Part shown: positions 1 to 10,719 of the stretch, piece after piece
Position numbering within the stretch: the stretch's first letter is position 1
Layout of the letters: every line of letters starts with the position of its first letter
Origin: Vombatus ursinus
Taxonomy: Eukaryota > Chordata > Mammalia > Diprotodontia > Vombatidae
Direction: 5' to 3'
Assembly (NCBI RefSeq): GCF_900497805.2
Contig: NW_020954590.1
Coordinates: forward strand, 88,004,916-88,068,915
DNA length: 64,000 nucleotides
Made by a program: the position numbers and the translations under genes
The notes under the pieces: generated by a model
What the model was told of the DNA's origin: nothing
The model's input: only the letters and a program-made list of their open reading frames with translations
Databases searched by the model: none

Positions 1-497
1 TTTCTAAATCCTTTGAAACTTTTGATCACTCTTTCCTCTAGCATACTTTTTTCCCCTTGGTCTTTGTGACATTGTTTTTTCCTGATTCTTCTCCTATCTA
101 CTTGATTATTTCTTCTTAGTTTCCTTTGCTGATTCACCATCGTGTTCCTGAACCATAAATGTAGTTGCATCCCAAAGCCCTCTTCTCTCCACATTCTTGG
201 TAACCTCATCAATTCCTATGGATTGAATTATCATCTTCCTGAAGATTACTTCCAAATCTACTATATATATATATATGTGTATATATATATATATCTATAT
301 ATCACCTGTCTCATTCCTGATATCATCAGCAGCCTGATAGACACCAACACCAAGATATTTTGTTGGCACTTCAAACTCAACATACCCCAAAAGGAAACTC
401 AGGATCTTCCCTCCTAACCTATCCTTCCTCCAAATTTCCCTATTTCTACTGAGAGCACCATCACTATTTCAGATTCCCAGATTTGCAACCTTGGAGT
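1..497 (+). mobile_element. L2 LINE fragment (3' half of ORF2)
   Basis: Roughly 300-497 reads like the sense strand of L2 near the end of its ORF2, in the stretch about cached oncoming text such as CTTCAAACTCAACAT and ACTCAGGATCTTCC. The part before 260 is weaker and may be unrelated AT/CT-rich DNA. Heavily decayed; no usable reading frame. The left edge lies outside the window. Confidence 0.4.
261..302. repeat. (TA)n microsatellite
   Basis: Alternating TA with one TGTG interruption; simple repeat inside the L2-like segment. Confidence 0.9.
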
Positions 498-1400
498 GAA
501 TAAGTTTCCATGACTGAAATAATGAAATCAGAAGGATGGAATTTAGAGGAAAGATCATAACTTCAGTTTTGGACATGTTTAGTTTGATATTGGTAAGACA
601 TGTAGATAGACACGTTAGGCAGTTGTAGCTATGGATCTGGCATTCAATAGAGAGATCAAAGCTGAAGATATAGCTCTAGCAGTTGTTTGTGGAGAGACAG
701 CAGTTAAAATCATGGGAGTAAATCAACCAATCAATCTATATTAAGTGCCTACTATGTGACAGGGTCTATGATAAGCACCCAGGATACAAAAAGAGGCAAA
801 AGATAACCTCTACCCTCAAAGAGCTCAATTGGATAGAATGTGAAGCCTGGGGCTGGCTAGATATAGCAGATAGATAGATAGATATGTATATAGATATGTC
901 AAGTTTTGTAGAGTCAAGTTAATGGTGTCAAGTATTGCACAAAGATCAAGGAGGCTGAAGACTAAGAAAAAGTCTTTGCATTTGGCAATAAGGAGGTCAT
1001 GGGTGACATGACAAGAAAAAAGTAGGTGGTGAGGAAGTGGGAACATTGGATAGACACTTCCCCTTAATTGTGAAAGGTATGTTAAAAAAAAGTCTTTATC
1101 CAATGTTCTCACTTCCTCACCATCCATTCTTTCTTCAAACCCTTGCAATCTGGCTTCTGCCACCATCTCTCTACTCAAATGGGAGGATAGCTGGATGGAG
1201 TAGAAGGATCAATTTATACTATTTTTTAGGATTGAGGAGATGAGTATATTTTGTACAGAGATGGGAGTAGAGAAGGAAACATTAAAGATGCATGAAAGAC
1301 AGATGCTGACTGATAGAACAAGATCCGGGCTAAGGCGGAAAGGGATGGGATCAATGGTGCAGATGGAGGGATTGACCTTGACAAAGAAAGGATAGCTTTT
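498..1400 (-). mobile_element. L2 LINE, antisense, with nested second L2 end
   Basis: The plus strand is antisense L2 ORF2. The reverse complement of the stretch near 915-965 falls in the reverse-transcriptase region (the family's AAFDTV box, in decayed form). A second antisense L2 3' end, recognisable from ATTAAGTGCCTACTATGTG, sits at about 715-842 and interrupts it. Family assignment is from recognition of the consensus; divergence is high. Confidence 0.5.
867..898. repeat. (GATA)n short tandem repeat
   Basis: GATA units followed by degenerate GTATATAGATAT. Confidence 0.85.
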
Positions 1401-1461
1401 CTTGGGTGATTCCTTTTCTTTTATGATTTTTGTGACTCTTCCTCTTCCTCCTCCTCCTCCT

Positions 1462-1721
1462 CTAGGCTGGAATTCATGGAAGCTCTAACTGGTTTGGTTT
1501 TGTTTTTTTGTTTCTTAACCTGGGCCTCTTTGCCTCTATTTAGGCAGTCTGGTGACCCTCTGCTCCCAGGGGCTCCCTATATTTGTGCTAGACTTACTGA
1601 TTACACCTGATCAGCCTTAGTCCTATTGCCTACTACAGCTCAGAACTCCTGAACTCTAGTGATCCACCAGGCTCAGCCTACCCAGCAGCAGGGACTTTAT
1701 ACATGTACCACCACACCCAGG
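1462..1721 (-). pseudogene. 7SL (SRP) RNA pseudogene
   Basis: Read on the minus strand this aligns with the 300-nt signal recognition particle RNA almost end to end. The 5' Alu-domain part (GTGTGGTGGTACATG, then GGCTGAGCCTGGTGGATCAC and GTTCAGGAGTTCTGAGCTG) is followed in order by the S-domain landmarks GGGAGCAGAGGGTCACCAG and GAGGCCCAGGTTAAGAAAC. The last ~40 nt are degenerate or missing and one internal gap is present. Many substitutions show that it is an old retrocopy, not a functional SRP RNA. It looks superficially like an Alu, but marsupials lack Alu and the S-domain sequence proves 7SL origin. The 5' end lies at 1721, where another SINE has inserted. Confidence 0.82.
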
Positions 1722-2319
1722 TGTATGGTGTATGGGGTGTTCAGAAGGGCTAGCACCTCTGGTGTGAGGGCTTGCCAAGCCCTTTTCAGGGCTGCTCACC
1801 TATCTTTGGTGTCTACTTGATTCAACCAGCTCTCACCTGCGGCTACAAGAAGCTGTAGCATGCACAATGGTTACGTCTCGGTAAACTGTCTTGGCCAACA
1901 GGCTAAACCAGGTTGAGGGTAACTGACAGGGGAATGAGTAATTGACTTGTAACTTGACAGTAGTTGAGTTAGGGGAATGTCTACTCCAGCATGTGAAGAT
2001 TTTCCCCAATGAAATGGGCGGATGAGAACAATCTGTTCCAATAGCCATGAAAGCAGCTGAAGCAGGTGCTATGAAGTGTTTAAAGCTTGGTCAGGCATCA
2101 AAGATACCAAGGTCATCCACTGCATCCTGGGCCATCGCCAGTCATCTTGACTTTTGTCTTGCCACTGAACTTCAATGACTTAGGAAGACTCAGAGAAAGA
2201 GAGTGAGGCTGATGACTTTGTGCGATTCTGCCTCACTTTAATCCAGTTCATAAACAACACAAGACATCACTCACGATGTCATCGGTCCTCTTCAAAAATG
2301 AAGAACAAACAACACCACT
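1722..2319 (+). mobile_element. Marsupial SINE with LINE-type 3' tail
   Basis: A ~600-bp non-coding retroposon whose 3' end reads GGTCCTCTTCAAAAATGAAG then ACAAACAAC. It is flanked by a 12-bp duplication ACCACACCCAGG at 1710-1721 and 2320-2331, the left copy being the 5' end of the 7SL pseudogene. Its last ~190 bp is homologous to the SINE at 35148-35345 (minus), and its terminal ~40 bp matches the 3' end of the LINE at 16738-18085. Family name not asserted. Confidence 0.7.
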
Positions 2320-2446
2320 ACCACACCCAGGCCAGTCTCACTTCTGAGGAAAGTGTCTTAGTTTGTCTTTGACTCTTCGAGCTTCCACTTTGCCCCCCTA
2401 TACCTTGCACTTAAATCTGTTTACGTGTATGTGTATTCATTCCTAA

Positions 2447-2693
2447 TGTTGTTATTGTTCAGTCATTTCAGTCCTGTCCTACTCTTCATGACTCCATTTG
2501 GGGTTTTTTTGGGCAAAGATACTGGAGTGATTTGCCATGTCCTTCTCCAGCTCATTTTACAGATAAAGAACTGAGGCAAACAGGATTAAGTGACTTGCCC
2601 AGGGTCACACAGCAAGTAAGTGTCTGAGGTCAGGAAGATGAGTCTTCCTGACTCCAGGCGTGGCACTTTATCCACTGCACCACCTAGCTGCCC
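2447..2693 (-). mobile_element. Marsupial tRNA-type SINE, full length
   Basis: Minus-strand copy running from the ACAACA-type tail (TGTTGTTATTGTTCAGTCAT on plus) to the head CACCTAGCTGCCC. The internal box GTGACTTGCCCAGGGTCACA is intact. Confidence 0.9.
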
Positions 2694-2735
2694 ATATACC
2701 TAATAGTGAGTAGAATGTCTGGTGAGTAGTGAGTT

Positions 2736-2890
2736 AGATGGGTTATAGACATCTTAGTCACTTTCTTAGCATTCTTCCATATTACTTTCCAAAATGGTTG
2801 GACCAACAAACATGGACCACAATTGTACCAACTGTACATTAGTGTACCTATCTTTCCACTACACCGTAAGAACTGTGAGACTTCCATTTG
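2736..2890 (-). mobile_element. L1 3' region fragment
   Basis: Resembles the antisense of the marsupial L1 3' untranslated region (TTTCCAAAATGGTTGGACC, then a stretch about a transient count of timed 'CATTAGTGTACC'). Compare the better preserved sense copy at 26440-27474. Short and diverged. Confidence 0.6.
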
Positions 2891-2941
2891 ATTTGCAGGT
2901 GAATCCTTTATATTCTTTAATACTCTAAATGGGATTTCCTG

Positions 2942-2996
2942 ATACACATATGTACACACAAATACACACACACACACACACATACACACACACACC
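2942..2996. repeat. (CA)n microsatellite
   Basis: Interrupted CA dinucleotide run. Confidence 0.95.
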
Positions 2997-3411
2997 TGCC
3001 TATTTGGAAGCCCCTTTTCCCTATAGGTCTCCTGCCTTAAGCTCTCTTCTTTCCCTCTCACCATGTGGTTCAAGGGAACAGCAGTAAAATGTGTAATACT
3101 GAGTACCTGCTGGTGACAGCCCTGCTACCCCACTCCCCAAAAGACCACTCTTCAAGAAGGAGAGCTTCAGGGACTAGAAGGGAGGAAGCAGGTGTTACAT
3201 TGTATGCTTGTTGATTTATCGATTGATGGTAAGGGGTGGGGTGAGGGGTGGGGGGTGCTTATGACTCAATTCTTGAAGGCAGCAGCAAAATATCACCCTG
3301 TTGGTGGATTGGGTGGGACATGAAAAAACTGGTAGATTCTCTATTCTCTTTGTCATGGAGGATGAGTAACAGAAATGAGCAAGCCGGGCTGTTGGGGAAT
3401 TTCAGGGATGG

Positions 3412-3602
3412 CGGTAGCATGGTCTAGCAAAGAATGCTCGATTTTTAGTTTGAGGTCCTGGGTTTGAATCCAAACTCTGCTATTTACTACCTGTGTGATC
3501 TTGGGCAAGTCTTGGGCCTCAATTTCCTCATGTGCAAAATGAAGTGTTTGGACAGGATGTTCTCTCAGATGCCTTAGAGCCCTATTTCATGATTCTGTGA
3601 AC
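3412..3602 (+). mobile_element. MIR/THER1-type CORE-SINE
   Basis: Sense copy with a tRNA-like head, the core TGTGTGATCTTGGGCAAGTC, CCTCAATTTCCTCATGTG, and the 3' end near ATTTCATGATTCTGTGA. Confidence 0.85.
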
Positions 3603-4134
3603 TTGGTACAGACCACAGTGTAGAACAATGATTACTTTCCCTTGGAGTCAACAAGAATTCCCCAAGATGTTTCAGTGAACGAGTCCAATCCTGTTCGACT
3701 CCTCCCAAAATTCTGTCTGTGGAGTTAGCCTAAAACTTACCTCCAGAGGTCATAAATCAAGAGTTCTGCAAGTAGGTGTTGCCCGCTGATTCACTTAGAC
3801 AACAAGCTGGGGCCTTCCCTTGTTCCTCGTGGTATGGCAAATGTATTGTTCCTTATTTCCCACTTGTCTCAGCAATGAGTCGAGATTAACCTCATGGCAA
3901 GCTAGCAGCGTGCCAGGGTGTGGGGACCAGGGCCTTACTGCTCCGATTGGTTCCACCTCATCTTTCACCACTGTTTGCAAACAATATCATGAGTTTAAAA
4001 TTTGATCCCTAAAGCAAAAGTTTGCAAAGCCTCTTCTTGAGCTCCGTCGACTTGCTCCTTTGGAAGCAACTTTACTCATCACATAACCAGGAAGGCTACC
4101 CTTTTCATGGGTCTGTAAGTATTTTAGGAGCTGT

Positions 4135-4240
4135 TGGGGTAATATAATCTCACGTCACTCTCACATTTACAGATAGGGTTGAGTGACTTGCTTAAGGTGA
4201 TCTAGCTCATTCATAGCTGAGCTTCTGACCACCAGTCCTT
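4135..4240 (-). mobile_element. CORE-SINE fragment
   Basis: Antisense core: TTTACAGATAGGGTTGAGTG and GACTTGCTTAAGGTGATC. Truncated at both ends. Confidence 0.6.
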
Positions 4241-4246
4241 TCTTCT

Positions 4247-4328
4247 TTCTACCATATAATTTACGACTTATTATATTCTCCAATTTTTTCTACCATATAA
4301 TTTACGACTTATTATATTCTCCAATTTT
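4247..4328. repeat. Perfect 41-bp tandem duplication
   Basis: Two identical 41-bp units (4247-4287 and 4288-4328) starting TTCTACCATATAATTTACG. No mismatch between units, so the duplication is recent or is an assembly artefact. Confidence 0.95.
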
Positions 4329-4650
4329 AGAGGAAGGTGTCTTATGTCGCCTTTTAGGAAACTCATTTGCTGTCATTTAAGAATTCTCTGTCCTCCCCAA
4401 CAGAGCCCTCCTTTCTAACAAAATAGAATCAAACAAAACAAATCATCACATTGCCTATGTCTGATATGCCTCATTTTATACCTATGGTCCAACACTTCTA
4501 TAACAGGAAAATAGGAGGCATTCTTCACTGTCAATCCTGTGAAATCACTATTGGTCACTGTATTGATCAAAGTCCTCTGTCTTTCTCTCATTTACATTAT
4601 TGTGATTGGGTAAAACAATTTCTAGGTTCTTTTTATTATTTTATTTGAAA

Positions 4651-4899
4651 GGCAGCTAGGTGGCACAGTGGATACAGTGCTGGATCTGGAGTCAGGAAAA
4701 CTCATCTTCCTAAGTTCAAATATGGCCTCAGGCACTTACTAGCTGTGTGACCCTGGGCAAGTCACTTAACTCTGTTTGCCTCAGTTTCCTCATCTGTAAA
4801 ATGAGTTAGAGGAGGAAATGGCAAACCACTTCAGTCTCTTTGCCAAGAAAATACTCAAACTGGGTCACAAAGAGTCAGACAGAACTCAACAACAACAAA
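4651..4899 (+). mobile_element. Marsupial tRNA-type SINE, full length
   Basis: Head GGCAGCTAGGTGGCACAGTG to tail CAACAACAAA. All landmarks (GTGTGACCCTGGGCAAGTCA, TTGCCAAGAAAA, GGGTCACAAAGAGTCAGAC) are clear, and divergence is low to moderate. Confidence 0.93.
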
Positions 4900-5084
4900 T
4901 TTGAATTCCAAGCTGGTTCATACAAGGGGAAAGTACCTTTGTGGAAAAGGTACCAAAACCTATCAAGTCAACTGTGAAGATAGAAGCAACAGGAACTGCT
5001 CAGAAACATAGGTTGAGGGGAAGCCACACACAGTGACAACAGATACAACAAGGAACAGTAGGTAGAAGTCTGCTTCCTCCAGTG

Positions 5085-5690
5085 GTTAGGAGTTTGAGGA
5101 GTAAATAGAGGATGTAGACATGCAATTTAACAAATGTTAAGTATCTGCTTTGTACAGTGCTTGATGAAATAATATTGGAACATAATTCTTTGCTGGCAAA
5201 AATCACTTAATTAATAAGCATTTATTAATTGTTTTCTACATGCCAGGTATATGGCTAGTTTCTAGGGATACATACACACATGTGTATATGTATATATATA
5301 TACATGCATGCATACAGGCATACATACATATATATACATACATATACATACACACACACATGAAATAAGTTAATTTGGGAGGAAGCACTTAGGGGAGACC
5401 AAGAAAGGCTTCATGTGGAACTTGAGCTGAGCAAGGAAACTGGAGGATTCCAAGAGGTAGGGGGGAGGAAAAAGCACATTCCAGGAAGTAGAAACAGCCA
5501 AGACAAAGCTACATAGATAGATGGGAAGTGGAGAGAGGAACAGCAAGAAGACCAGTGTGACTAGAGGGCAGAGTATGGCAAGGGTAATAATACACAGGGT
5601 TGGAAGATAGGGTGAGACCAGATTGTGAAGGAATGTAAAGGCCAAACAGGAGTTTATATTTGATCCTAAAGGCAATGAGCTGGAGAGTGT
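5085..5690 (-). mobile_element. L2 LINE 3' end, antisense
   Basis: The plus strand carries antisense L2 3' UTR: AATAAGCATTTATTAATTG, then the degenerate 'shortened-to-GGCTTCATGTGGAACTTGAG' region and GAGACCAGATTGTGAAGG. A microsatellite expansion splits it at 5269-5361. The left part (5085-5170) may be a second L2 end. Confidence 0.6.
5269..5361. repeat. (TA)/(CA)/(CATA) compound microsatellite
   Basis: Mixed CACA, TATA and ACATACAT runs inside the L2 copy. Confidence 0.9.
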
Positions 5691-5906
5691 CCATAAGAGG
5701 GCAACCGAGATGGTGGAGGGCCTTGGGATGACCTTATACAAGGATTGTTTGAAGGGATTATGGATGTTTAGCCTGAAGAAATGGAGACATGACAACTGTC
5801 TCCAAGTATTCAAAGAGTTGTCATGTGGAAGACATGACTTCTGCTTGGCCCAAGAGGGCAGAACCAGCATGGACTGGTTGAAGTTGCAAAGAGGCAGATT
5901 CAGCTC
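5691..5906 (+). mobile_element. CR1/L3-type LINE fragment
   Basis: Sense-strand remnant of the 3' end of a CR1-group ORF2: AAGAGGGCAACCGAGATGGT, ATGTTTAGCCTGAAGAAATG, TTGGCCCAAGAGGGCAGAAC. In translation this is the decayed 'KRATEMV...LFSLKKWR' tail of the reverse-transcriptase protein. A second piece of the same family lies at 33440-33600. Confidence 0.6.
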
Positions 5907-5924
5907 ATGTTTATTTTTATTTTT

Positions 5925-6258
5925 TAAATAATATTTTATTTTTTTCCCCAGTTACATGTTAAAACAATTAAAAAAAAATTTTTTTTTAAGTTTTGAGTTC
6001 AAAATTCTATTTCTCCCTCCTTCCCTTTGCTCCCCCTCCCTGAGATGGTAAGCAATCTGATATTGGTTATACATGCGCAAACATGTAAAACATTCCCATA
6101 TTAGTTATTTTGTATAAGAAGACTTTAAAAAATTAAAGAAAAAAAGTGAAAATAGCATACTTCGGTCTGAATTTGGACAGTATCAGTTCTTTCTCTGGAG
6201 GCAGATAATATGCTTCATCATGAGTCCTTTGGGATTGCCTTGGATCATTGTATTGCTG
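5925..6258 (-). mobile_element. L1 3' end
   Basis: Antisense marsupial L1 3' UTR. It starts with the reversed A-rich tail (AATAATATTTTATTTTTTTC), passes the characteristic CTCCCTCCTTCCCTTTGC and GAGATGGTAAGCAATCTGAT, and ends near GATCATTGTATTGCTGAGAA. 5'-truncated, as usual for L1. Confidence 0.85.
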
Positions 6259-6345
6259 AGAATATTAGCTCTCATTTATATAGCATTTTAAGGTTAACAA
6301 AGCACTTTGCATACATTATCTCACTTGGTCTTTACAACCCCCTGT
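6259..6345 (-). mobile_element. CORE-SINE 3' fragment
   Basis: Antisense 3' part: CATTTATATAGCATTTTAAGG and AAAGCACTTTGCATACATTA. Confidence 0.65.
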
Positions 6346-6718
6346 CATGGTTAACCAACTCCCTTCTTTCTCAAAATTAACATAAGTCAAATAAAAGAAA
6401 TCAGCACACTACCCATGTCTAAAAAGGTAGGTTTCGTTTTCTGGTTTCTTTGATGAAAGGCAAGGCTTTCAAAAAATGAAAATTACACAAAGGTGAATGG
6501 GCTAGTTTGGGATATAGTGGGCTCTCTTTCACTAGGGATTCTCAAGTAAGGGGAGAATAACTACTTTGGGTAGGTTTGTAACTGAGATTCTTATTCAATC
6601 ACAGGTAAAAGTGAATGGCCTGTGCAGTCTCAAGTCCTAAATCTGTGATTTTCCATGTGCATTTTAGTTCCAGGAGCTGTCCATCCATCCTTTTAATATC
6701 CTGCTATCTTTACATGAG

Positions 6719-6778
6719 AGGCAGTGTGGTATAGTATATAGCATACCTGACTTAGAGTCAGAAGACCTGGGTTCAAAA
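6719..6778 (+). mobile_element. CORE-SINE head, interrupted by a younger SINE
   Basis: GGCAGTGTGGTATAGTATAT to GACCTGGGTTC is the head of a MIR/THER1-type element. The younger SINE at 6790-6932 landed just after it. Confidence 0.6.
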
Positions 6779-6789
6779 TAGTTAAAACA

Positions 6790-6932
6790 GGGGCAGCTGG
6801 GTGGCGAAGTAAATAGAGCACCGGCCCTGGATTCAGGAGGACCTGAGTTCAAATCAGGCCTCAGACACATAACACTTACTAGCTGTGTGACCCTGGGCAA
6901 GTCACTTAACCCCAATTGCCTAAAAAAAAAAA
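6790..6932 (+). mobile_element. Short WSINE1-like SINE with target-site duplication
   Basis: Head GGGGCAGCTGGGTGGCGAAG, box GTGTGACCCTGGGCAAGTCA, end CCCCAATTGCC followed by poly-A. Flanked by an 11-bp duplication TAGTTAAAACA at 6779-6789 and 6934-6944. The intact duplication and low divergence make it one of the youngest insertions in the window. Confidence 0.93.
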
Positions 6933-6944
6933 TTAGTTAAAACA

Positions 6945-8185
6945 AAATCACAGGTCTTTGTGAAATGTGAGAAGAATATCTGCTAATATAAAAAGTACTG
7001 TATGAACGCTTCATTTCTAGACACTGCAGAGACTAGAGTAGGGGAATTCCATGGGTGGGAAGCTTCTTTTGACAAATTAAAAGCTATATAAACTAAACTA
7101 GAGAGGTCAAGAGAGTTTCAGTCTCCAAGCTAAATTTACATATGCACCCTCTTAGCCTTACTTGCTTTCTCTTCCTTCATTCCCTATCTTCCCAGAGAGA
7201 AAAAACATCTCTGATCTTATCAGCAGAGTAGGCTTGGTGATCTCAGTAGAGTCCCATATTAAAGGGAAAAATGGACAAGTGAAAGGAGATACGGGGAACC
7301 TTTAGGAGCTGACACTGAGTAAGTTTTCCCTACACGTTAGTCAACATGGGGAATCCAGAAAGGAATTTTTTACATTTGGTTTTTAAAAACTCAAGTTAAT
7401 ATGAATCACAACCAAATCCCAGGAAGGGCTAAGAGTACTTACTGTACAGCTTCTTTTCATGGGGTTATTAGGGGGAGGATGTGAACTTTGGTTCATATAA
7501 TTTGTTTACCACAAAACCAGTTCATCCAACAGCTGGAGGGGATTCACATGAGATTGCCTCTAGACACACCTATGTTTGCTAACATTTGTTTTAGCTGCAC
7601 TGGGGGAATTTTCCAAACCAAGGCCCCCTGACTGCCTGTCAGTGAGGTAGGTTTTCCCCTGACTTATATTTCCTATCGTTTCCCAACTCTAGTAAGCTTA
7701 GGGGTCTTGGTCTGACTCTGACCTAAGGCTCAAGAAAAAAAAAGTAAAATGTTCAAATAGGGGATTTTTAAAATCTCAAAAAAAAAAATCAGCAATGCAT
7801 CAAGCGTTGATGGTCTCCTTTTTCTGTATTTGTTTTCTGCTACTCTTTAATTCATACATAGAGTCATAAATGCAGCTGCTTTGGTATTGGAGGCAGAAAC
7901 GCAGAGGTGATAGTTCAAATTTGTAACAAATGGCCTTTTTTTTTTTAAAACATCACTATCACATCCCACCGACTCCTCCCCAACCCATCACGGAACTCTT
8001 GTAACGAATAATTACAGCCAAGCCAAACAAATCAACTCATTGCTGGTGACTGAAAATATCTGTCTCATCCTGCATCTCTAGTCCACTGTGTCTCAGGCCC
8101 AGAGCAGGAAGCAATGTTTTACCAAGTCGACTCATTACTAGGAAAACAGCACACCCTAGAGGCCGAGCCTGGAATAAGTGATAAA
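6945..8185. other. Unrecognised non-coding sequence
   Basis: About 1.2 kb without a repeat or exon that I can identify. A-rich tracts at 7735-7745 and 7780-7788 and a T-run at 7936-7946 are the only simple features. No splice-bounded open frame. Confidence 0.5.
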
Positions 8186-8310
8186 AGAACTCGCCTTGTG
8201 CAGTACAATGAGCGTTGAACTAATAAGTCAGGACACTCAGGCTTTAGACCAGGTTCTATCACTAAGGAGCTCAGTGACCTTGGGCCAGTGTTTTCCCCAT
8301 TTGATCTAGG
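8186..8310 (+). mobile_element. CORE-SINE fragment
   Basis: Decayed sense copy: GCAGTACAATGAGCGTTGAA, GCTCAGTGACCTTGGGCCAG. Confidence 0.5.
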
Positions 8311-8365
8311 AGTGGCTCCTGGAGGGGAGCAGTGATAATAGCCATATGAAGCATCAGATCATGGG

Positions 8366-8550
8366 ATCATGGAGCTGGAGCTTGAAGGAAATTCAGAGGC
8401 CCTCTTAGCCAGCCTCATCTTTTTCTAGAGAAGGAAAATGAGACCCAAAGAAATTAAACAGCTTTACCAAGATCACAGTCGTGGTGCCAGAAGCAGGATT
8501 TTTTAAACTAGGTCCTCTGGCTCCAGCAACAGTGTCTTTCCATTTTGACT
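8366..8550 (-). mobile_element. MIR-like CORE-SINE
   Basis: Antisense copy: GATCATGGAGCTGGAGC..., then GAGAAGGAAAATGAGACCCA and TTACCAAGATCACAGTCG. Confidence 0.65.
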
Positions 8551-8608
8551 TCGGAATTACTTTCTTAGTAATTTAGTCTTCTGAATTCTGTTTTACAGCC
8601 TAGCACGA

Positions 8609-8853
8609 GGCAGCTGGGCATCCCAGTGCCTAGAGCATTGGGCCTGAAATCAGGAAGACCTGAGTTCAAATCCATTCTCAGGCACTTCCTAGTCATGTGA
8701 CCCTGGGCAAGTCACTTAACCCTATTTGCCTCAGTTTCCTCATCTGTAAAATGAGCTAGAAAGGGAAACGGCAAACTACTTTAGTATCTTCTTTGCCAAG
8801 AAAATTCCAAATAGGGTCACAAAGAATTGGACACAACTGAAACAACTGAACAA
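8609..8853 (+). mobile_element. Marsupial tRNA-type SINE, full length
   Basis: Head GGCAGCTGGGCATCCCAGTG through GTGACCCTGGGCAAGTCACT and TTTGCCAAGAAAATTCC to CTGAACAATATC. More diverged than the copy at 4651. Confidence 0.88.
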
Positions 8854-8867
8854 TATCAAAGCATAGT

Positions 8868-9175
8868 TTAGTGGAAACATTACGGGATTCAGAGCCAGAA
8901 AATCTTGGTTCTCATGTTGGTTCTGTGACTTATAAGCTTTATTAAATGGAAAAGGACAGCTGAAATGATCTTGTCCAATCCCCACATTATTATATTTATA
9001 TGTATATATAATTTTATATTTATAAACTATATATAAAATATAGTTTATTTTTATCCATAAAATGAGAAAAAGAACACCTACTTTACAGGGTTATTTTGAG
9101 GATGAACTAATTCAAGGTCTATGACAATAATTTATAAACTATAAAGTACTGAATAAATATAAGGTGCTATTATTA
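8868..9175 (+). mobile_element. Decayed CORE-SINE with AT-rich insertion
   Basis: Head at 8868-8945 (GATTCAGAGCCAGAAAATC). AT-rich filler at ~8985-9050. The 3' part at 9050-9175 reads TACAGGGTTATTTTGAGGAT and TATAAGGTGCTATTATTA. Confidence 0.55.
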
Positions 9176-9247
9176 AATGAAAAGTACTTTGAATCTCTTA
9201 GGCAACATAATTCCATTTTGTTTTACATAATTTGAGTCAGGATTCTT

Positions 9248-9391
9248 GGCAGTGGGTTATAATGGAAAGAGCACTAGCCTAGGAGGTAGGAATTCTGGGT
9301 CCCAGGCCTGGTTCAGTCACTAACTAGTCATATGATCTTGGGCAATACACTCCATCACTCTGAGACTCAATTTCCTCACTTGTAAAATTCA
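9248..9391 (+). mobile_element. CORE-SINE (MIR/THER1-type)
   Basis: AATGGAAAGAGCACTAGCCT, CATATGATCTTGGGCAA, CTCAATTTCCTCACTTGTAA. It abuts an antisense L2. Confidence 0.8.
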
Positions 9392-10075
9392 ATTCAATAC
9401 AACAAGCATTTAGTGAGCATTTTCTATTATGAACTGTGCTAGGACGTAGAGATACAAAGACAAAATAAAAAAGTTGTCCTTGTCTTCTCCCAGGAGCCTC
9501 TATCCTCCTGGGGCAAACATGGACTCAGAAAAACATATGCAAAACATATACCAAGTAAATAAAAAAATATTTGGGGAAAGGTTGGGAGACACCACTAATA
9601 CCTATGGGAATTACGAAAGGTAACCTATAAGGAAAGGTCCTTAAGCCACTTTTGAAGAAGCTAGAGCTTCTATGGGGCAGAAGTGAGGAAGGGAGAGCAT
9701 TACAGGCCTGTGGGACAGCCCAAGCAAGGGTATGGAGGTGGGAGATGAGCTGTGGTGCATGAGGAACATCAAGTAGAATAGTATGGCTAGAATATAGAGT
9801 GTGTGAAGGGGACTAATTATGGAATCAATTTGGAAAAAGAAGTTGGAGACAGATTGTGAAGGGTGTTAAAGGTCTGAGGAACACGAGGAATTCGTATTTT
9901 ATTCTAGAGACAATAGGGAGCGAACAAAACTTCTTGAGTTGGGTAGTGATGAGGTCAGACCTACAATTTAGGATATCGATATGGCACCTGTGTAGAAGAC
10001 GGATTGGAAAGAGAAGAGATTTGAGTCAGGGACACCAATTCAGAGGTTATTGTAATAGTTCAGGTAAAAGATGAT
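9392..10075 (-). mobile_element. L2 LINE 3' region, antisense
   Basis: Long antisense L2: AACAAGCATTTAGTGAGCAT at the 3' end of the element, then GAGGAAGGGAGAGCATTACA, GAGACAATAGGGAGCGAAC and CAATTCAGAGGTTATTGTAA in the order of the L2 3' UTR and ORF2 end. No frame survives. Confidence 0.75.
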
Positions 10076-10719
10076 GAGGGCCCAACATAGGATCACAGCT
10101 ATGTGAGTGGAAAGGAGACAGATAGAATGGCAGTTATGAAGATAAAATTAACAGGGCATTGGAATAGCTTTCTTCCCAACTCTAACAGCCTATGACTTTG
10201 TTTTGTTAAAAAGCATTTTATTTTTAGCCAAAAACCCTGGTACTTCTGTAAACAAAACTCTAAAATCACCTCAGCCACGCCTATTCCATAATGTCTTGTG
10301 AAGCTTTAACATTATAGAAATAAGTAACTAGGAATATTTTCATCTGAACAAAACCATTTGGGGGGAGAGATGGGCATTTGTGCATGGAGAAGGTGTAAGA
10401 GAAGCAAGCAGTGCACTCCAGCAAAATTCAGCACCCATATGAGATCAAGGGGCCAGGTTCCATGTCATTTTTCATCTTTTCATCTCCATCAACTCACATA
10501 AGACCTTGGACATAGTTGGGCATAACTGAACAACTGTAAACACATTTCCACTGGGAAAGGGAATACAGCAGGACATTATTTCCCTGAACCATTGAGGGCC
10601 ATAGAGATGAGATACAGTGGTATTCTGTATGGGGAAAAACAAAAACCAGCTTTCAACCTGTTCACCTCTGAATAAAGAACTTCAAAACACGGCTGTTAGC
10701 AAGGAAGGCAGTCTCTCAT
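10076..10719. other. Mostly unrecognised; L2-like patch
   Basis: Only 10440-10535 resembles anything: GGTTCCATGTCATTTTTCATC to CATAAGACCTTGGACATAG, closely similar to 11995-12105, which ends as an L2 3' terminus. The rest is unassigned. Confidence 0.45.

Noticed and set aside
1637-1721. Alu-like sequence
   Set aside because: The similarity continues into 7SL S-domain sequence absent from Alu; it is a 7SL pseudogene.
3420-3480. tRNA gene (GGTTTGAATCC B-box-like)
   Set aside because: It is the tRNA-derived head of a CORE-SINE; no acceptor stem can be formed.
5370-5870. 166-aa open frame, minus strand
   Set aside because: It spans the boundary of an L2 and a CR1/L3 fragment; composition is low-complexity L2 3' UTR translation.
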